From an uncultured Methanosarcinales archaeon (lineage in GTDB: Archaea; Halobacteriota; Methanosarcinia; Methanotrichales; Methanotrichaceae): DNA of 64,000 nucleotides. Below the pieces are notes generated by a model that was not told the origin of the DNA, ran no database searches, and worked only from the letters and a program-made list of their open reading frames with translations. The position numbers were made by a program, and so were the translations under genes. The stretch is taken from positions 186,001 through 250,000 of the forward strand of contig CAIQHB010000080.1 in assembly GCA_903871465.1 (NCBI GenBank). The letters are read 5' to 3'. Shown one piece after another: positions 1-7,720 of the stretch (positions within the stretch are counted from its first letter, which is position 1; each line of letters opens with the position of its first letter).

Positions 1-43
1 CCGACATCGAATATAAATACTAAAAAGACAAGACGAAGGAGAT

Positions 44-220
44 ATGGCGTGCTCAGATCCACTTGAGGATGTAACTGGTATGATGCCCAAAGCAGAAGCC
101 GTAAAGGAAGAGGAGGACTTCATTGAGGGTATCGCAGAGGGCCTAAAAGATTTTGCCGCGGGCCGTTATACTGTCTTCAAGGATGATGATGAACTGGAAG
201 CTCATCTGATGAGCCTTTAG
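44..220 (+). CDS. Small antitoxin-like protein of a RelE-type module
   Basis: This 58-aa ORF is too short for the track. It starts MACSDPLEDV and ends DDDELEAHLMSL, and has a good ribosome binding site (AAGGAG) just before the ATG. It is acidic and lies 21 bp upstream of a RelE/YafQ-like toxin, the usual antitoxin-first order. The C-terminal YTVFKDDDELEAHL resembles the toxin-wrapping tail of short antitoxins. The family was not recognised. The assignment rests on size, charge, order and the neighbour. It would act in the cytoplasm by neutralising the toxin and probably by repressing its own promoter. Confidence 0.6.
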   Translation: MACSDPLEDVTGMMPKAEAVKEEEDFIEGIAEGLKDFAAGRYTVFKDDDELEAHLMSL

Positions 221-241
221 ATCTTCATCAATAGATCCAAT

Positions 242-628
242 ATGGAATTTAAGTCCATCACCACGGGCTATTTTGATAAAAAATTTTCTAAATTAACTGG
301 AAAGAATAGAACTTTTAAGGAGCAAGTTATAAATAAAATGAAAGGGATTCGTCAAAACCCAGAGATAGGCGAACCCAAAAGCCATAACCTGAGGGGACTT
401 CGTGCCCTGCACATTTCGGAGCATTTCGTTATTGTTTATCTCATATTTAAAGATTATATTATATTTATAAATCTAGATTTCCATGATAAGGCATATGATG
501 GAGATACCTCGAAAAGGCTGATAAAACGCTTATTAGAGGACGAAGGACTTCTGGAGTCGCTGAAGATATCTGATATTTCTGCAGAGGTTTTTGCCCGCTT
601 TGTGATGACTTTAGGCAAACTCAAATAG
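242..628 (+). CDS. RelE/YafQ-like toxin of a toxin-antitoxin module
   Basis: This 128-aa basic protein has the RelE-fold pattern: an N-terminal strand and two helices (KSITTGYFDKKFSKL, then a Lys-rich helix), then LRGLRALHISEHFVIVYLIFKDYIIFINLDFHDKAY, which is typical of the sheet in RelE/YafQ mRNA interferases. The His/Asp pair in LDFHDKAY sits where the catalytic C-terminal strand of YafQ-like toxins lies. An acidic C-terminal extension of about 35 residues (from about 92) is longer than the usual 90-100 aa toxin. It follows the antitoxin-like gene closely and is probably co-transcribed. The family call is by pattern; activity is inferred. Confidence 0.7.
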   Translation: MEFKSITTGYFDKKFSKLTGKNRTFKEQVINKMKGIRQNPEIGEPKSHNLRGLRALHISEHFVIVYLIFKDYIIFINLDFHDKAYDGDTSKRLIKRLLEDEGLLESLKISDISAEVFARFVMTLGKLK

Positions 629-698
629 ACATTATCCTGGCAGACTCGACGATCGGTTCCGGGAGCTCCGCGACTGACTGATCAAGATGAGTATCTAG

Positions 699-1199
699 CT
701 AGAGGCGAAGCTTCATTATGATGGCCGCCTCGCCATCGGAATAGTAAGATGGGACGATGCCGATCATCTGAAATCCCAGCGTGGAATAGAGCGCCTGGGC
801 CTTTTTATTGCTAACTCTGACCTCAAGAGTGGCCCTTAGCGCGCCCATATTCCGGAAGATCTTCAGAATACCCAGCATGAGCCTCATGCCGATGCCGCGG
901 CACTGGTAGCCCGGCTTTACTGCCAGCCAGAAGACCCTGCACTCGAAGGGCGCATGCTTGAATCCGAGGATAAAGCCAGCCACCTTTCCGCCTACTTCGG
1001 CGACGAGAGTACTGCCGGGATGGTATTCATAGAAGGCCGCAAAGATGTTCGGATCGTACCCTCCGAAGACCTCACTGTCGATCTCCAGGGCTGCCTCCAG
1101 GTCGTCAGGTACAAGTCTCCTGATTATGACGGCATCACTGTGGATTGCCTCGCCAATCCCGTCCGTGAGCCGCCTCTGAATCTGTTCCTCTGGCCACAT
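699..1199 (-). CDS. GNAT-family N-acetyltransferase, RimI-like
   Basis: This 166-aa protein has a GNAT fold. An N-terminal extension of about 22 residues precedes VIIRRLVPDDLEAALEID, a typical first strand and helix. The acetyl-CoA loop is VKPGYQCRGIGMRLMLGIL (R/Q-x-x-G-x-G/A type), followed by LEVRVSNKKAQALYSTLGFQMIG, the RimI-like motif with the C-terminal beta bulge and Tyr. RimI proteins acetylate protein N-termini; archaeal members act on ribosomal and other nascent proteins. The gene is the last of a minus-strand run with LarA, DUF58 and MoxR, separated from larA by about 118 bp, so it may have its own promoter. Confidence 0.8.
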   Translation of the reverse strand: MWPEEQIQRRLTDGIGEAIHSDAVIIRRLVPDDLEAALEIDSEVFGGYDPNIFAAFYEYHPGSTLVAEVGGKVAGFILGFKHAPFECRVFWLAVKPGYQCRGIGMRLMLGILKIFRNMGALRATLEVRVSNKKAQALYSTLGFQMIGIVPSYYSDGEAAIIMKLRL

Positions 1200-1316
1200 T
1201 CCATCTTTGCCAGGGATTTTTCAACGGAAATAGTTTTTCCGACGGGAATTGAGAAAGGACTAAGGAGGCTTTCAGTTGATTTTATGGCCACTAATATAAA
1301 TAATCTGAAAAGTATT

Positions 1317-2558
1317 CTATTTCCCAACCGCCAGCGTCAGATTCCCGTGTGGCATCACCAGCATCCTGGCATCATTGCCCTGCCTCTCCCTCGCCACCGT
1401 TAGGGCCTCTTCCAGAGTTTTAGCAGGAGTCATGAAGCACATCTCAGCTTCTTCCCTGGGCAACGACGACACCAGTATCAAGTGATGCTGCAGGGACTCC
1501 CTGGCCAGGAATGCCGCCTTATGGCCTCCGAACTCGTACTCCCGTCCAAAGCGCTCCCAGCAATCTTCAGCAGATTTGGCTTCACATGCCCAGCGCTCGA
1601 ACACCGGATGGCCCAACCCCTCGCAGCACTCCGCCAGAAGGATGATTGTACCACCGGGCAGGGCAGCATTCTTGGCATTGTCCAGAGCCTTCTGTGCCTG
1701 GAAGAGATTGAGGTCCTTGGGCCTGCCGCCGGCGCAGGTCACAACGATCTCCGCAGGATCAACAGCGCACTTATACATCTGATCCACGGCTGAGGCTCCG
1801 CTTCGGTGCGCCTGGATAAAGTCGCCCGCAACCGATAAGACGATCTCTTTCCTGCTGTTCAAAACCGTATTCAAGATAAAATCAAGGCCTGCGACCTTTG
1901 CGGCGTCTTCCATGTCCAGGCGAACCGGGCTGTCCAGCCGCCCTGTAACTGCAGCCGGATCTCTCATCAGCTCATGGTTTTTGACTACTGACTGCTCTGA
2001 GCTGACTCCGGGCAAGACGGCCTTGGCTCCGCCGCTGTAGCCTGCATAATAATGGTATTCGATATTTCCAGTAGCCACGATCAGATCCGAGGAGGCGACG
2101 CTCTCCAGGATCTCCACCGGCGTTCCCCTCGTGGTCCGGCCCAATGAGACGCAGGCTTGAGGGTCGTGCTCCTCGTGAGGCAGGCTCAAACAATCCTTCA
2201 ACAGATACGCCTCCTCCTCGGACGTCATTCTTCGGTGCGTGCCCAGAGCGAAGACGATTCTCGGATTCTTGATGTCCAATTCCCTCATTCGTTTGATGAG
2301 TGGAGGAAGCATGAGGTGGCTGGGAGCGGGCCTTGTGATATCACTTACCAGAATCGAGGCTGATTTCGAGCCCTGAAAATCGTCCAGGCTTTTTCCAAAG
2401 GAATGGTCTAAGGATCTCTCGATCTCGTCCGGACCGGCCGGGGGCAGCTCCTGCGGGAGAACTACCTCTGCCTCTTCGCCAAGCAGCAGATCGATGCACC
2501 CCGGGCCATATCCTAGCTTGATAGTCCTGGAATTTGATTTTGCGGTATTTGATTTCAT
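1317..2558 (-). CDS. LarA-like nickel-pincer racemase/epimerase family protein (DUF2088)
   Basis: This 413-aa protein matches the lactate racemase LarA family, which interconverts 2-hydroxy-acid stereoisomers using a nickel pincer nucleotide tethered to Lys. Visible motifs are SDITRPAP (about 72), ALGTHRRMT (His108), IEYHYYAGYSGGAKAVLPG (His169, Lys179) and VVKNHELM (His195). These match the spacing of the two catalytic His, the cofactor Lys and the Ni-ligand His of the Lactobacillus enzyme. Substrates in the family are diverse, so lactate is not assured. The cofactor genes larB, larC and larE are not in this window. The gene lies 15 bp after the DUF58 gene and is probably in one operon with MoxR. 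Confidence 0.85.
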   Translation of the reverse strand: MKSNTAKSNSRTIKLGYGPGCIDLLLGEEAEVVLPQELPPAGPDEIERSLDHSFGKSLDDFQGSKSASILVSDITRPAPSHLMLPPLIKRMRELDIKNPRIVFALGTHRRMTSEEEAYLLKDCLSLPHEEHDPQACVSLGRTTRGTPVEILESVASSDLIVATGNIEYHYYAGYSGGAKAVLPGVSSEQSVVKNHELMRDPAAVTGRLDSPVRLDMEDAAKVAGLDFILNTVLNSRKEIVLSVAGDFIQAHRSGASAVDQMYKCAVDPAEIVVTCAGGRPKDLNLFQAQKALDNAKNAALPGGTIILLAECCEGLGHPVFERWACEAKSAEDCWERFGREYEFGGHKAAFLARESLQHHLILVSSLPREEAEMCFMTPAKTLEEALTVARERQGNDARMLVMPHGNLTLAVGK

Positions 2559-2573
2559 GATATTTTTTGATCC

Positions 2574-3431
2574 TTATGTCTTCCAGATCACGGCTCTGGT
2601 TAGCATCTCCGAAAAGGCCTCGAAGATAGGTTGATCCGTTCGGAAGAGGAAGTAGTCAGCGCCAACCTGGCTACATGCAGCTCGGATGGAATCGTTGTGC
2701 TCCTTCATTCTCCTCAGATAGTCCGAACGTTCTCCTTCCGTTACGCGAGTGACGAGCGGGAGTCCTGTCTCCAGATCTACGAACTTCACGTCTCCTCCGA
2801 AGCCCAGTACTACCTCTTCTGATGCGAGAACCTGAATGACTATCAGCTCGTGTCCGGATAGCCGAAAGATGCTGGACAAAACCTCTTGTGTCTCCTCCAG
2901 TAGGTCGGATAACACCACAACCAGGCTTGTGGTCTTAACCTGGGATTCGAACTGATCTGCGACATTCTTCAGGCTGGTTCCGCCCCTGGGCATGGTTTTG
3001 TCCAGCTCCTCGATCGATGAGAAGAGATTTCTCCGCCCACGTTTGGGCTCGCCAGGATAGAACTTATTGCAGAAAAGCGATACGGCATACTTCTCATTCT
3101 CCATTGTGGCAAGATATGCAAAACCGGCAGCCAATCGCCCGGCATAAGCGAACTTTCCGCTATAGCCCATGCTGGCGCTGCCGTCCAGGAGAATATGCAC
3201 GACGAGGCTTCTCTCTTCCTCATGCTCCCGGATGTAGAGCTTCTCAGTTCTCCCGTAGACCTTCCAGTCCACCAGCTTGAAGTCATCCCCTTTGCGGTAC
3301 TCCCGGTAGCCGACAGGACTTATGCCGTGGCCGAGTCGCAGGGATTTCCTGCCTCCGCTGTAGGCGGTCGAGACGCGCTTCTTGACAAATAGAGTGAACC
3401 TCTCCAGCTCTTTGAAGAACTCTGTATCCAT
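2574..3431 (-). CDS. DUF58 (vWA-like) protein, MoxR partner
   Basis: This 285-aa protein has the DUF58 signature GYREYRKGDDFKLVDWKVYGRTEKLYIREHEEE at about 42-74. It is followed by a von Willebrand A-like fold with a MIDAS motif LLDGSASMGYS (about 81-92) and a later VVVLSDLLEE strand. DUF58 proteins pair with MoxR AAA+ ATPases and are thought to help assemble or insert cofactors into client enzymes. It lies 57 bp downstream of a MoxR gene and 15 bp upstream of the LarA-like gene. No membrane segment was seen, so it is likely cytoplasmic. Confidence 0.85.
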   Translation of the reverse strand: MDTEFFKELERFTLFVKKRVSTAYSGGRKSLRLGHGISPVGYREYRKGDDFKLVDWKVYGRTEKLYIREHEEERSLVVHILLDGSASMGYSGKFAYAGRLAAGFAYLATMENEKYAVSLFCNKFYPGEPKRGRRNLFSSIEELDKTMPRGGTSLKNVADQFESQVKTTSLVVVLSDLLEETQEVLSSIFRLSGHELIVIQVLASEEVVLGFGGDVKFVDLETGLPLVTRVTEGERSDYLRRMKEHNDSIRAACSQVGADYFLFRTDQPIFEAFSEMLTRAVIWKT

Positions 3432-3488
3432 GATTTATCCTGTAAGTCCAACTTTAATGCTCAGGTAGCCTAGTCCGACAAGATCCTC

Positions 3489-4445
3489 TCAGATGGATAG
3501 ACTCCTCAAGATTTCCGTAACCACCTGGTCTCTTGTCAGCCCTTTTCGCTCCGCCTCGAAGCCCAGGATGATTCTGTGCCTCAAGACAGGATAGGCCATG
3601 ACGTGCAGGTCCTCCTTGGAGACATAGTTCCGCCCTTGCAGAAAGGCTCTGGCTTTGGCAGAAAGGATGAGGCCGATGGAGGCTCTGGGGCTGGCTCCGT
3701 ACTGGACGCCATCCCACTTGCGCGTGGCCAGGACAAGATCGACGACCGTCTTTTTCAGATCATCGGAAACAGGTATGTCGCGACTTAGCTGTTGCAGCGC
3801 GATCACCTCTTCTTTGCTGACCACCTTTTCTACCTCGGGCTCTCCGCGAATGGTGTATCTCTCCAGGATCTCCAACTCCTCTGCCCTTGAAGGGTACTCC
3901 ATGAAGATCTTGAGCAGAAATCGATCCAATTGCGCTTCCGGTAAGGGAAAAGTTCCTTCCATCTCAATGGGGTTTTGCGTGGCCAGGATGAAGAAGGGCT
4001 TGTCCAAAAGATAGGTCTTGTTTCCTACAGTTACCTGTTTTTCCTGCATGGCCTCCAGGAGCGCGCTCTGGGTTTTGGGAGACGCCCTGTTGATCTCATC
4101 GGCCAGGACGATGTTGGAAAAGACCGGCCCTGCCTCAAACCGGAATTTCTTTACGCCACCGGTCTCGTCAATGATGGTAGTGCCGGTGATGTCTGCAGGC
4201 ATAAGGTCCGGAGTGCATTGTATCCTGCTGTAGTCAAGGCCCAGGCTCAATGCTGTTGTCTTTACCAGCAGCGTTTTGGCAAGTCCCGGATTGCTCTCCA
4301 AAAGGGCATGGCCACCGGCAATAATGGCTACCAGTAGCTGTTCTATGGCCACGTTCTGGCCGACCATGACTTTATCGATCTCGCGCCGGAGCTTCTGGAA
4401 GATCTCCGGAGCTCTGATGTAGATTGATTTGAGGTCCTCCGACAT
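3489..4445 (-). CDS. MoxR-family AAA+ ATPase
   Basis: This 318-aa MoxR-type chaperone ATPase has a Walker A-like loop LLESNPGLAKTLL (about 49-61), a Walker B stretch IVLADEINRASPKTQSALLEAMQE (about 112-136), a sensor/loop ATQNPIEMEGTFPLPEAQLDRF (about 156-177), and a C-terminal lid with YGASPRASIGLILSAKARAFLQGR (about 250-273). These are standard for the family. MoxR proteins act with vWA partners to activate client complexes. It is the first gene of the minus-strand operon MoxR-DUF58-LarA, divergent from the GerW-like gene; the shared intergenic region is about 140 bp. Confidence 0.9.
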   Translation of the reverse strand: MSEDLKSIYIRAPEIFQKLRREIDKVMVGQNVAIEQLLVAIIAGGHALLESNPGLAKTLLVKTTALSLGLDYSRIQCTPDLMPADITGTTIIDETGGVKKFRFEAGPVFSNIVLADEINRASPKTQSALLEAMQEKQVTVGNKTYLLDKPFFILATQNPIEMEGTFPLPEAQLDRFLLKIFMEYPSRAEELEILERYTIRGEPEVEKVVSKEEVIALQQLSRDIPVSDDLKKTVVDLVLATRKWDGVQYGASPRASIGLILSAKARAFLQGRNYVSKEDLHVMAYPVLRHRIILGFEAERKGLTRDQVVTEILRSLSI

Positions 4446-4587
4446 TATTCTCTCCTTTTATCATTTTCTGGAGGGGTTAATGGTCTAATTATACCTTTTC
4501 CAGGATTTAGATGGACATCAATGCCAGATAAGCCTTCCTGGAAAGATGTAAGTATAAAGAGACAAATAGTTATTAAGGGAGATATAG

Positions 4588-4989
4588 ATGACCGGCGTTG
4601 ATGCCATAAAGGCCACTGTGGATGAGCTTATCAAGGCTCTCTTGGCCAAGAACATAATGGGTGAGCCGATAGAGATGGAGGACAAGATCATCATACCCAT
4701 TACCAAGATGGGCATGGGCTTTGGCACCGGCCAGGGACGCGAGGATTTGAGCAAAGGCGTCTTGACAAGCGGAGCCGGTGGGGGTGTGGGGGTCTTTCCT
4801 GTAGCGGTTGTGATCGTCTTCAAGGGAATTCCGGGAATTGAAGGCGTGAAAGTCATTCCCTTGTCGGGCCAGAGCGCTATCACGGAGCCGGTAACCAGCC
4901 TCGCGGATAACATTATAGAGAAGGTCGCTCGTTATTGGGAGAGCAGAGAAAAGAAGCCTTCACATACGTCCGCTGTTGACATAGAATAG
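4588..4989 (+). CDS. GerW/YtfJ-family protein
   Basis: This 133-aa protein resembles GerW (YtfJ), known in spore-forming Firmicutes and also found in archaea. The conserved stretch runs IMGEPIEMEDKIIIPITKMGMGFGTGQG, then a glycine-rich TSGAGGGVGVFPVAVVIV and a C-terminal helix ending ADNIIEKVARYWE. Function in a non-sporulating archaeon is unknown. It is followed 21 bp later by a DUF2953-like gene; the same pair (ytfJ with ytfI) is adjacent in bacilli, which supports both calls. It is first in a four-gene plus-strand set. Confidence 0.8.
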   Translation: MTGVDAIKATVDELIKALLAKNIMGEPIEMEDKIIIPITKMGMGFGTGQGREDLSKGVLTSGAGGGVGVFPVAVVIVFKGIPGIEGVKVIPLSGQSAITEPVTSLADNIIEKVARYWESREKKPSHTSAVDIE

Positions 4990-5010
4990 ATTGGAGATGA
5001 GGCTGACGGG

Positions 5011-5790
5011 ATGCAATTTCCTTTTCATCTAATGGCAGGGGTATTGATTCCAGCAGCCTTATTTCCTGCCACCCCATCTCCTGCCTTCTTAATCATTTCG
5101 CTTCTGATAATTCTTGTATCTATTCTTCTAGTCACTCTCCTATTCATTCCCTTTCACTTTTCCTTGAATTTCAGTAAATACGGGCCACTAATACAAGGAG
5201 GTTACAGGATAGCCTGGCTTGGCATCACTTTGAAGAAGAAAGAAATTTTGCCGCAATCGGGCGCGGATCTATTGGCTTCCATTTTGAAAAAGGATAGTAC
5301 GATAGATGAAGAAGAGGAGAACGACCGGAAGGAAGAAAAGGCAAAGCTAACTGCAGAAAAAGGAGAGGAAGGAAAAGTCAAGCCGGATAAAGGTACTGAA
5401 ATCGAAGATTCGAAAGGTGAAAGGGATCATGATACCGAGCGATCGCCTTCGCCCGGCACGCTGCTGAATGCTGCTCCTGCCATCATGAATTTCCTTATGG
5501 ACCTTCTAAAAACGATCGCCTTTGAGAAGCTCTCCTGCCGCCTTTGCTTTGGATTGGACGATCCGGCAGATACAGCAGTTCTGAGCGGATACCTCTGGTC
5601 TGTGGCATCGACACTCGGCCTCTTCCGGGCAAACGTCTTCATTGAGCCCTGTTTTGAAGGAGAACGGCTGGAGGGAGTTTTTGAGGCTGAGCTAAAGACC
5701 AGATTGATCTGGATAGCCAAGGCCGTGATCAATGCTTTCCGGGAAAAGGAGATAAGATCATTAATAAGAGAGGTAGCAGGATGGAATTGA
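5011..5790 (+). CDS. DUF2953-like membrane-anchored protein (YtfI-like)
   Basis: This 259-aa protein has a hydrophobic N-terminus with one or two membrane segments (about 5-20 and 27-52, LIISLLIILVSILLVTLLFIPFHF). A highly charged Glu/Lys linker follows at about 95-150. The C-terminal domain contains FEKLSCRLCFGLDDPADTAVLSGYLWSVASTLGLF, the DUF2953 pattern. It sits directly after the GerW/YtfJ-like gene, as ytfI pairs with ytfJ in bacilli. The next ORF overlaps its end by 10 bp, so translation is likely coupled. Role unknown; probably a membrane partner of the GerW-like protein. Confidence 0.7.
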   Translation: MQFPFHLMAGVLIPAALFPATPSPAFLIISLLIILVSILLVTLLFIPFHFSLNFSKYGPLIQGGYRIAWLGITLKKKEILPQSGADLLASILKKDSTIDEEEENDRKEEKAKLTAEKGEEGKVKPDKGTEIEDSKGERDHDTERSPSPGTLLNAAPAIMNFLMDLLKTIAFEKLSCRLCFGLDDPADTAVLSGYLWSVASTLGLFRANVFIEPCFEGERLEGVFEAELKTRLIWIAKAVINAFREKEIRSLIREVAGWN

Positions 5791-6089
5791 AGATGCCGGA
5801 GCTAGAGCTTCCAAAAGTCAAAACCGAGATTCAGGTATGCAAGGAGATAGAGGCGGGTGTCAGAACCATATTCACTGTGATCAGGATCTCCATCCTTGCG
5901 ACTGATGACGGAAACATTCTGGGAAGCTGGCTGATGCCGCAGGCCTTTCTCATCATCGAGCCGGGAGAGCAATATGCGGTCTCCATCAGTGGCGAGCAGA
6001 TGAGCATCGAGAAGATCCTGGAACTGGCTCCCTCTCTTAAGGAAGTTGTGGAGAAGGCGCGCGGGATTCACAGGATAAAAGTGGATTAG
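5781..6089 (+). CDS. Hypothetical protein in the GerW-like operon
   Basis: This 102-aa protein was not recognised. It has no signal peptide or membrane helix and begins MELKMPELELPKVKTEIQVCKEIEAGVRTIFTVIRISI, with a central strand-rich region and a C-terminal charged helix. Its start lies inside the end of the DUF2953-like gene (10-bp overlap), which suggests coupled translation and joint function. It may be a small soluble component working with the GerW/DUF2953 pair, but nothing in the sequence proves this. Confidence 0.6.
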   Translation: MELKMPELELPKVKTEIQVCKEIEAGVRTIFTVIRISILATDDGNILGSWLMPQAFLIIEPGEQYAVSISGEQMSIEKILELAPSLKEVVEKARGIHRIKVD

Positions 6090-6119
6090 AAGATAATCAA
6101 AGCGAATCAAGCGATATCT

Positions 6120-6692
6120 ATGTCTCTTCACCTCAACAAGCCCGCCATGCGGGTTCTAGGAATCGCGGAGAGCTTTGTGCGCTCCAGCCCCATCTCTATT
6201 CTGGCAGGTGTGGTCATGCGCGCTGACCTGCGAGTGGACGGACTGGCCTATGCCCGGGCCACTGTGGGCGGTGATGATGCCACGGAGGCCGTTCTGAACC
6301 TTTATCGGCAGCTTGACCGGACGGATGTGAACGCTCTTCTCCTCAGCGGCCTGGCCGTAAGCTGGTTCAATATCATCGACCTCACAGAGGTTTGGGACAG
6401 GATTCAAAAGCCTGTGATCTGCCTGACATATGAGGAGTCGCCGGGATTGGAAGACTACATTCGCGAGTATTTCCCCCAGCCGGAAGAGAAGCTGCGCCGC
6501 TATGCGGCTTCAGGTGAACGCACCAGCGTGCTGCTGAAGACCGGCTTTGAGGTCTATGTGCGCGCCCTCGGAGCGACCATTGAGGAGACACGGATTCTGC
6601 TCAATAAATTCACCAGGGACGGCCGGGTGCCAGAGCCGGTTCGCGTGGCCCGGTTGGCGGCAAGAGCTTGTCTTCACTTGAAATACCCATGA
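6120..6692 (+). CDS. DUF99 family protein
   Basis: This 190-aa protein fits the archaeal DUF99 family, thought to have an endonuclease V-like fold but of unknown activity. Visible features are MRVLGIAESF near the N-terminus, ADLRVDGLAYARATVGGDDATEAVLNLYRQL, LLSGLAVSWFNIIDL and KPVICLTYEES, followed by a C-terminal EPVRVARLAARACL helix. The usual family start resembles MRVLGI, so initiation at the internal ATG at 6147 is possible. It closes the GerW-DUF2953-hypothetical set. Confidence 0.75.
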   Translation: MSLHLNKPAMRVLGIAESFVRSSPISILAGVVMRADLRVDGLAYARATVGGDDATEAVLNLYRQLDRTDVNALLLSGLAVSWFNIIDLTEVWDRIQKPVICLTYEESPGLEDYIREYFPQPEEKLRRYAASGERTSVLLKTGFEVYVRALGATIEETRILLNKFTRDGRVPEPVRVARLAARACLHLKYP

Positions 6693-7062
6693 GCTCAGGA
6701 TGGGCTCATACTTGGCGGATGAAAATTGAGATGCATTGACATCATCAACTCGGATTTATGCGAAAAGTCGTGGCGGTCCTTGACTGCATCTACAGAATTA
6801 AAATAATCCGAAATTAAGGGCTCCATTCGAAACATTGGGGCACTCTATCAGTCTGCATCTTAACCGCCGTCGCTTGACCGTCTGCGTCCCGTGAAAGACG
6901 CCGGTACCCATAGCGTTGGAGGGCAGCAGGGCCGATTCGCGGTACCCCGGAAGATGCGCTGATGCTGTCCTTGTTTACATCAACGAAGTCAAGTCTGCAA
7001 TTGAAGATATCATTAAGCATGTATTATAATTAAGTGCAAGAGATCTAACAATGTCTTCTTAA

Positions 7063-7141
7063 CCCCGTGCGGATGTTACACGCTAAGGCGACGGGGCGCA
7101 CTCATGGCCGTGCAGGCCCCCCTAACCCCGCGGCCGCGGGG
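7063..7141. repeat. GC-rich nested inverted repeats, possible structured RNA
   Basis: Three potential stems are visible in 80 bp. CCCCGT (7063) can pair with ACGGGG (7091). GGGGC-GCAC (about 7093) faces GTGC-AG-GCCCC (about 7111-7121). CCCCGCGGCCGCGGGG at 7126-7141 is a perfect 16-bp palindrome. The surroundings are AT-richer and gene-free. This could be a non-coding RNA, a terminator complex or a recombination remnant; the sequence alone does not decide. Confidence 0.4.
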
Positions 7142-7214
7142 AACAATCCATGAAGCCCTAAGAAGAATAGCATATTTTTCTTCTGAGAAATGGGCGTCTC
7201 CGTTCGTTCGTCCT

Positions 7215-7306
7215 CTGTGCGCTCTGCGCCTCTGCGGTTTTCCTCCGTAACCCCCAGGGTTAATTATTCAGGTACAAATATTAATCGCAGAGACGCAGAG
7301 AAACGC
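7215..7306. repeat. Facing CGCAGAG-type repeats
   Basis: GCGCTCTGCGCCTCTGCGG near 7218 and ATCGCAGAGACGCAGAGAAACGC near 7282 are partial reverse complements of each other, about 50 bp apart. A third related piece, CCGCAGAGACGCCGCA, lies near 11323 upstream of rnhB. They look like members of a dispersed repeat family with the core CGCAGAGACGCAGAG. No coding role is apparent. Confidence 0.45.
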
Positions 7307-7720
7307 AACATATGGACTCGTGCATTTCTTTATCCACTCGATACAGCAAAGAGCAAATGAAATGAAGAACCTGGATTAAATGGCAATAAACCGTTCTACC
7401 CGTACGAATTTTCTGGTTGAATGGCAGGAGAATATCTTGCCCATTTGCTCCTGCCAGGTCGGTAAGAACAAGTCCCCACTCTCCCACCGCGCCGATTAGT
7501 TGAATATCTCCGAAGTTAATAATTCTTCTTTTCATGTAGAACTTATGTAGGTCTGATATAGGTCATTTATGATTAAGATGAAAGGATATTATGGTTAAGC
7601 AATGCCTCGATCTGATTTCGTGGCCTATGAAATTGCATAAAGATCTGTTTCTCCAGGAGACCATCCGGGCTGAATTATGGACCGAATAGTATTTCTACAG
7701 TAGAACAAATAAGCAAAAGT

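Larger units (their letters stand above)
6693..7720. other. Gene-poor gap of about 1 kb with structured GC-rich segment
   Basis: No convincing gene was found here. ORFs at 6814-7020 and 7281-7535 (minus) lack a ribosome binding site and recognisable content. The gap holds a GC-rich segment with hairpins and a 16-bp perfect palindrome (7063-7141), and a pair of facing repeats of the CTCTGCG/CGCAGAG type (about 7215-7305). The last 150 bp are AT-rich and probably contain the promoter of the secreted protein that starts at 7721. Confidence 0.6.

Noticed and set aside
6814-7020. 68-aa minus-strand ORF in the 6.7-7.7 kb gap
   Set aside because: No start signal or family resemblance.
7281-7535. 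84-aa minus-strand ORF
   Set aside because: No ribosome binding site; its end is encoded by the CGCAGAGACGC repeat, so it is probably chance.
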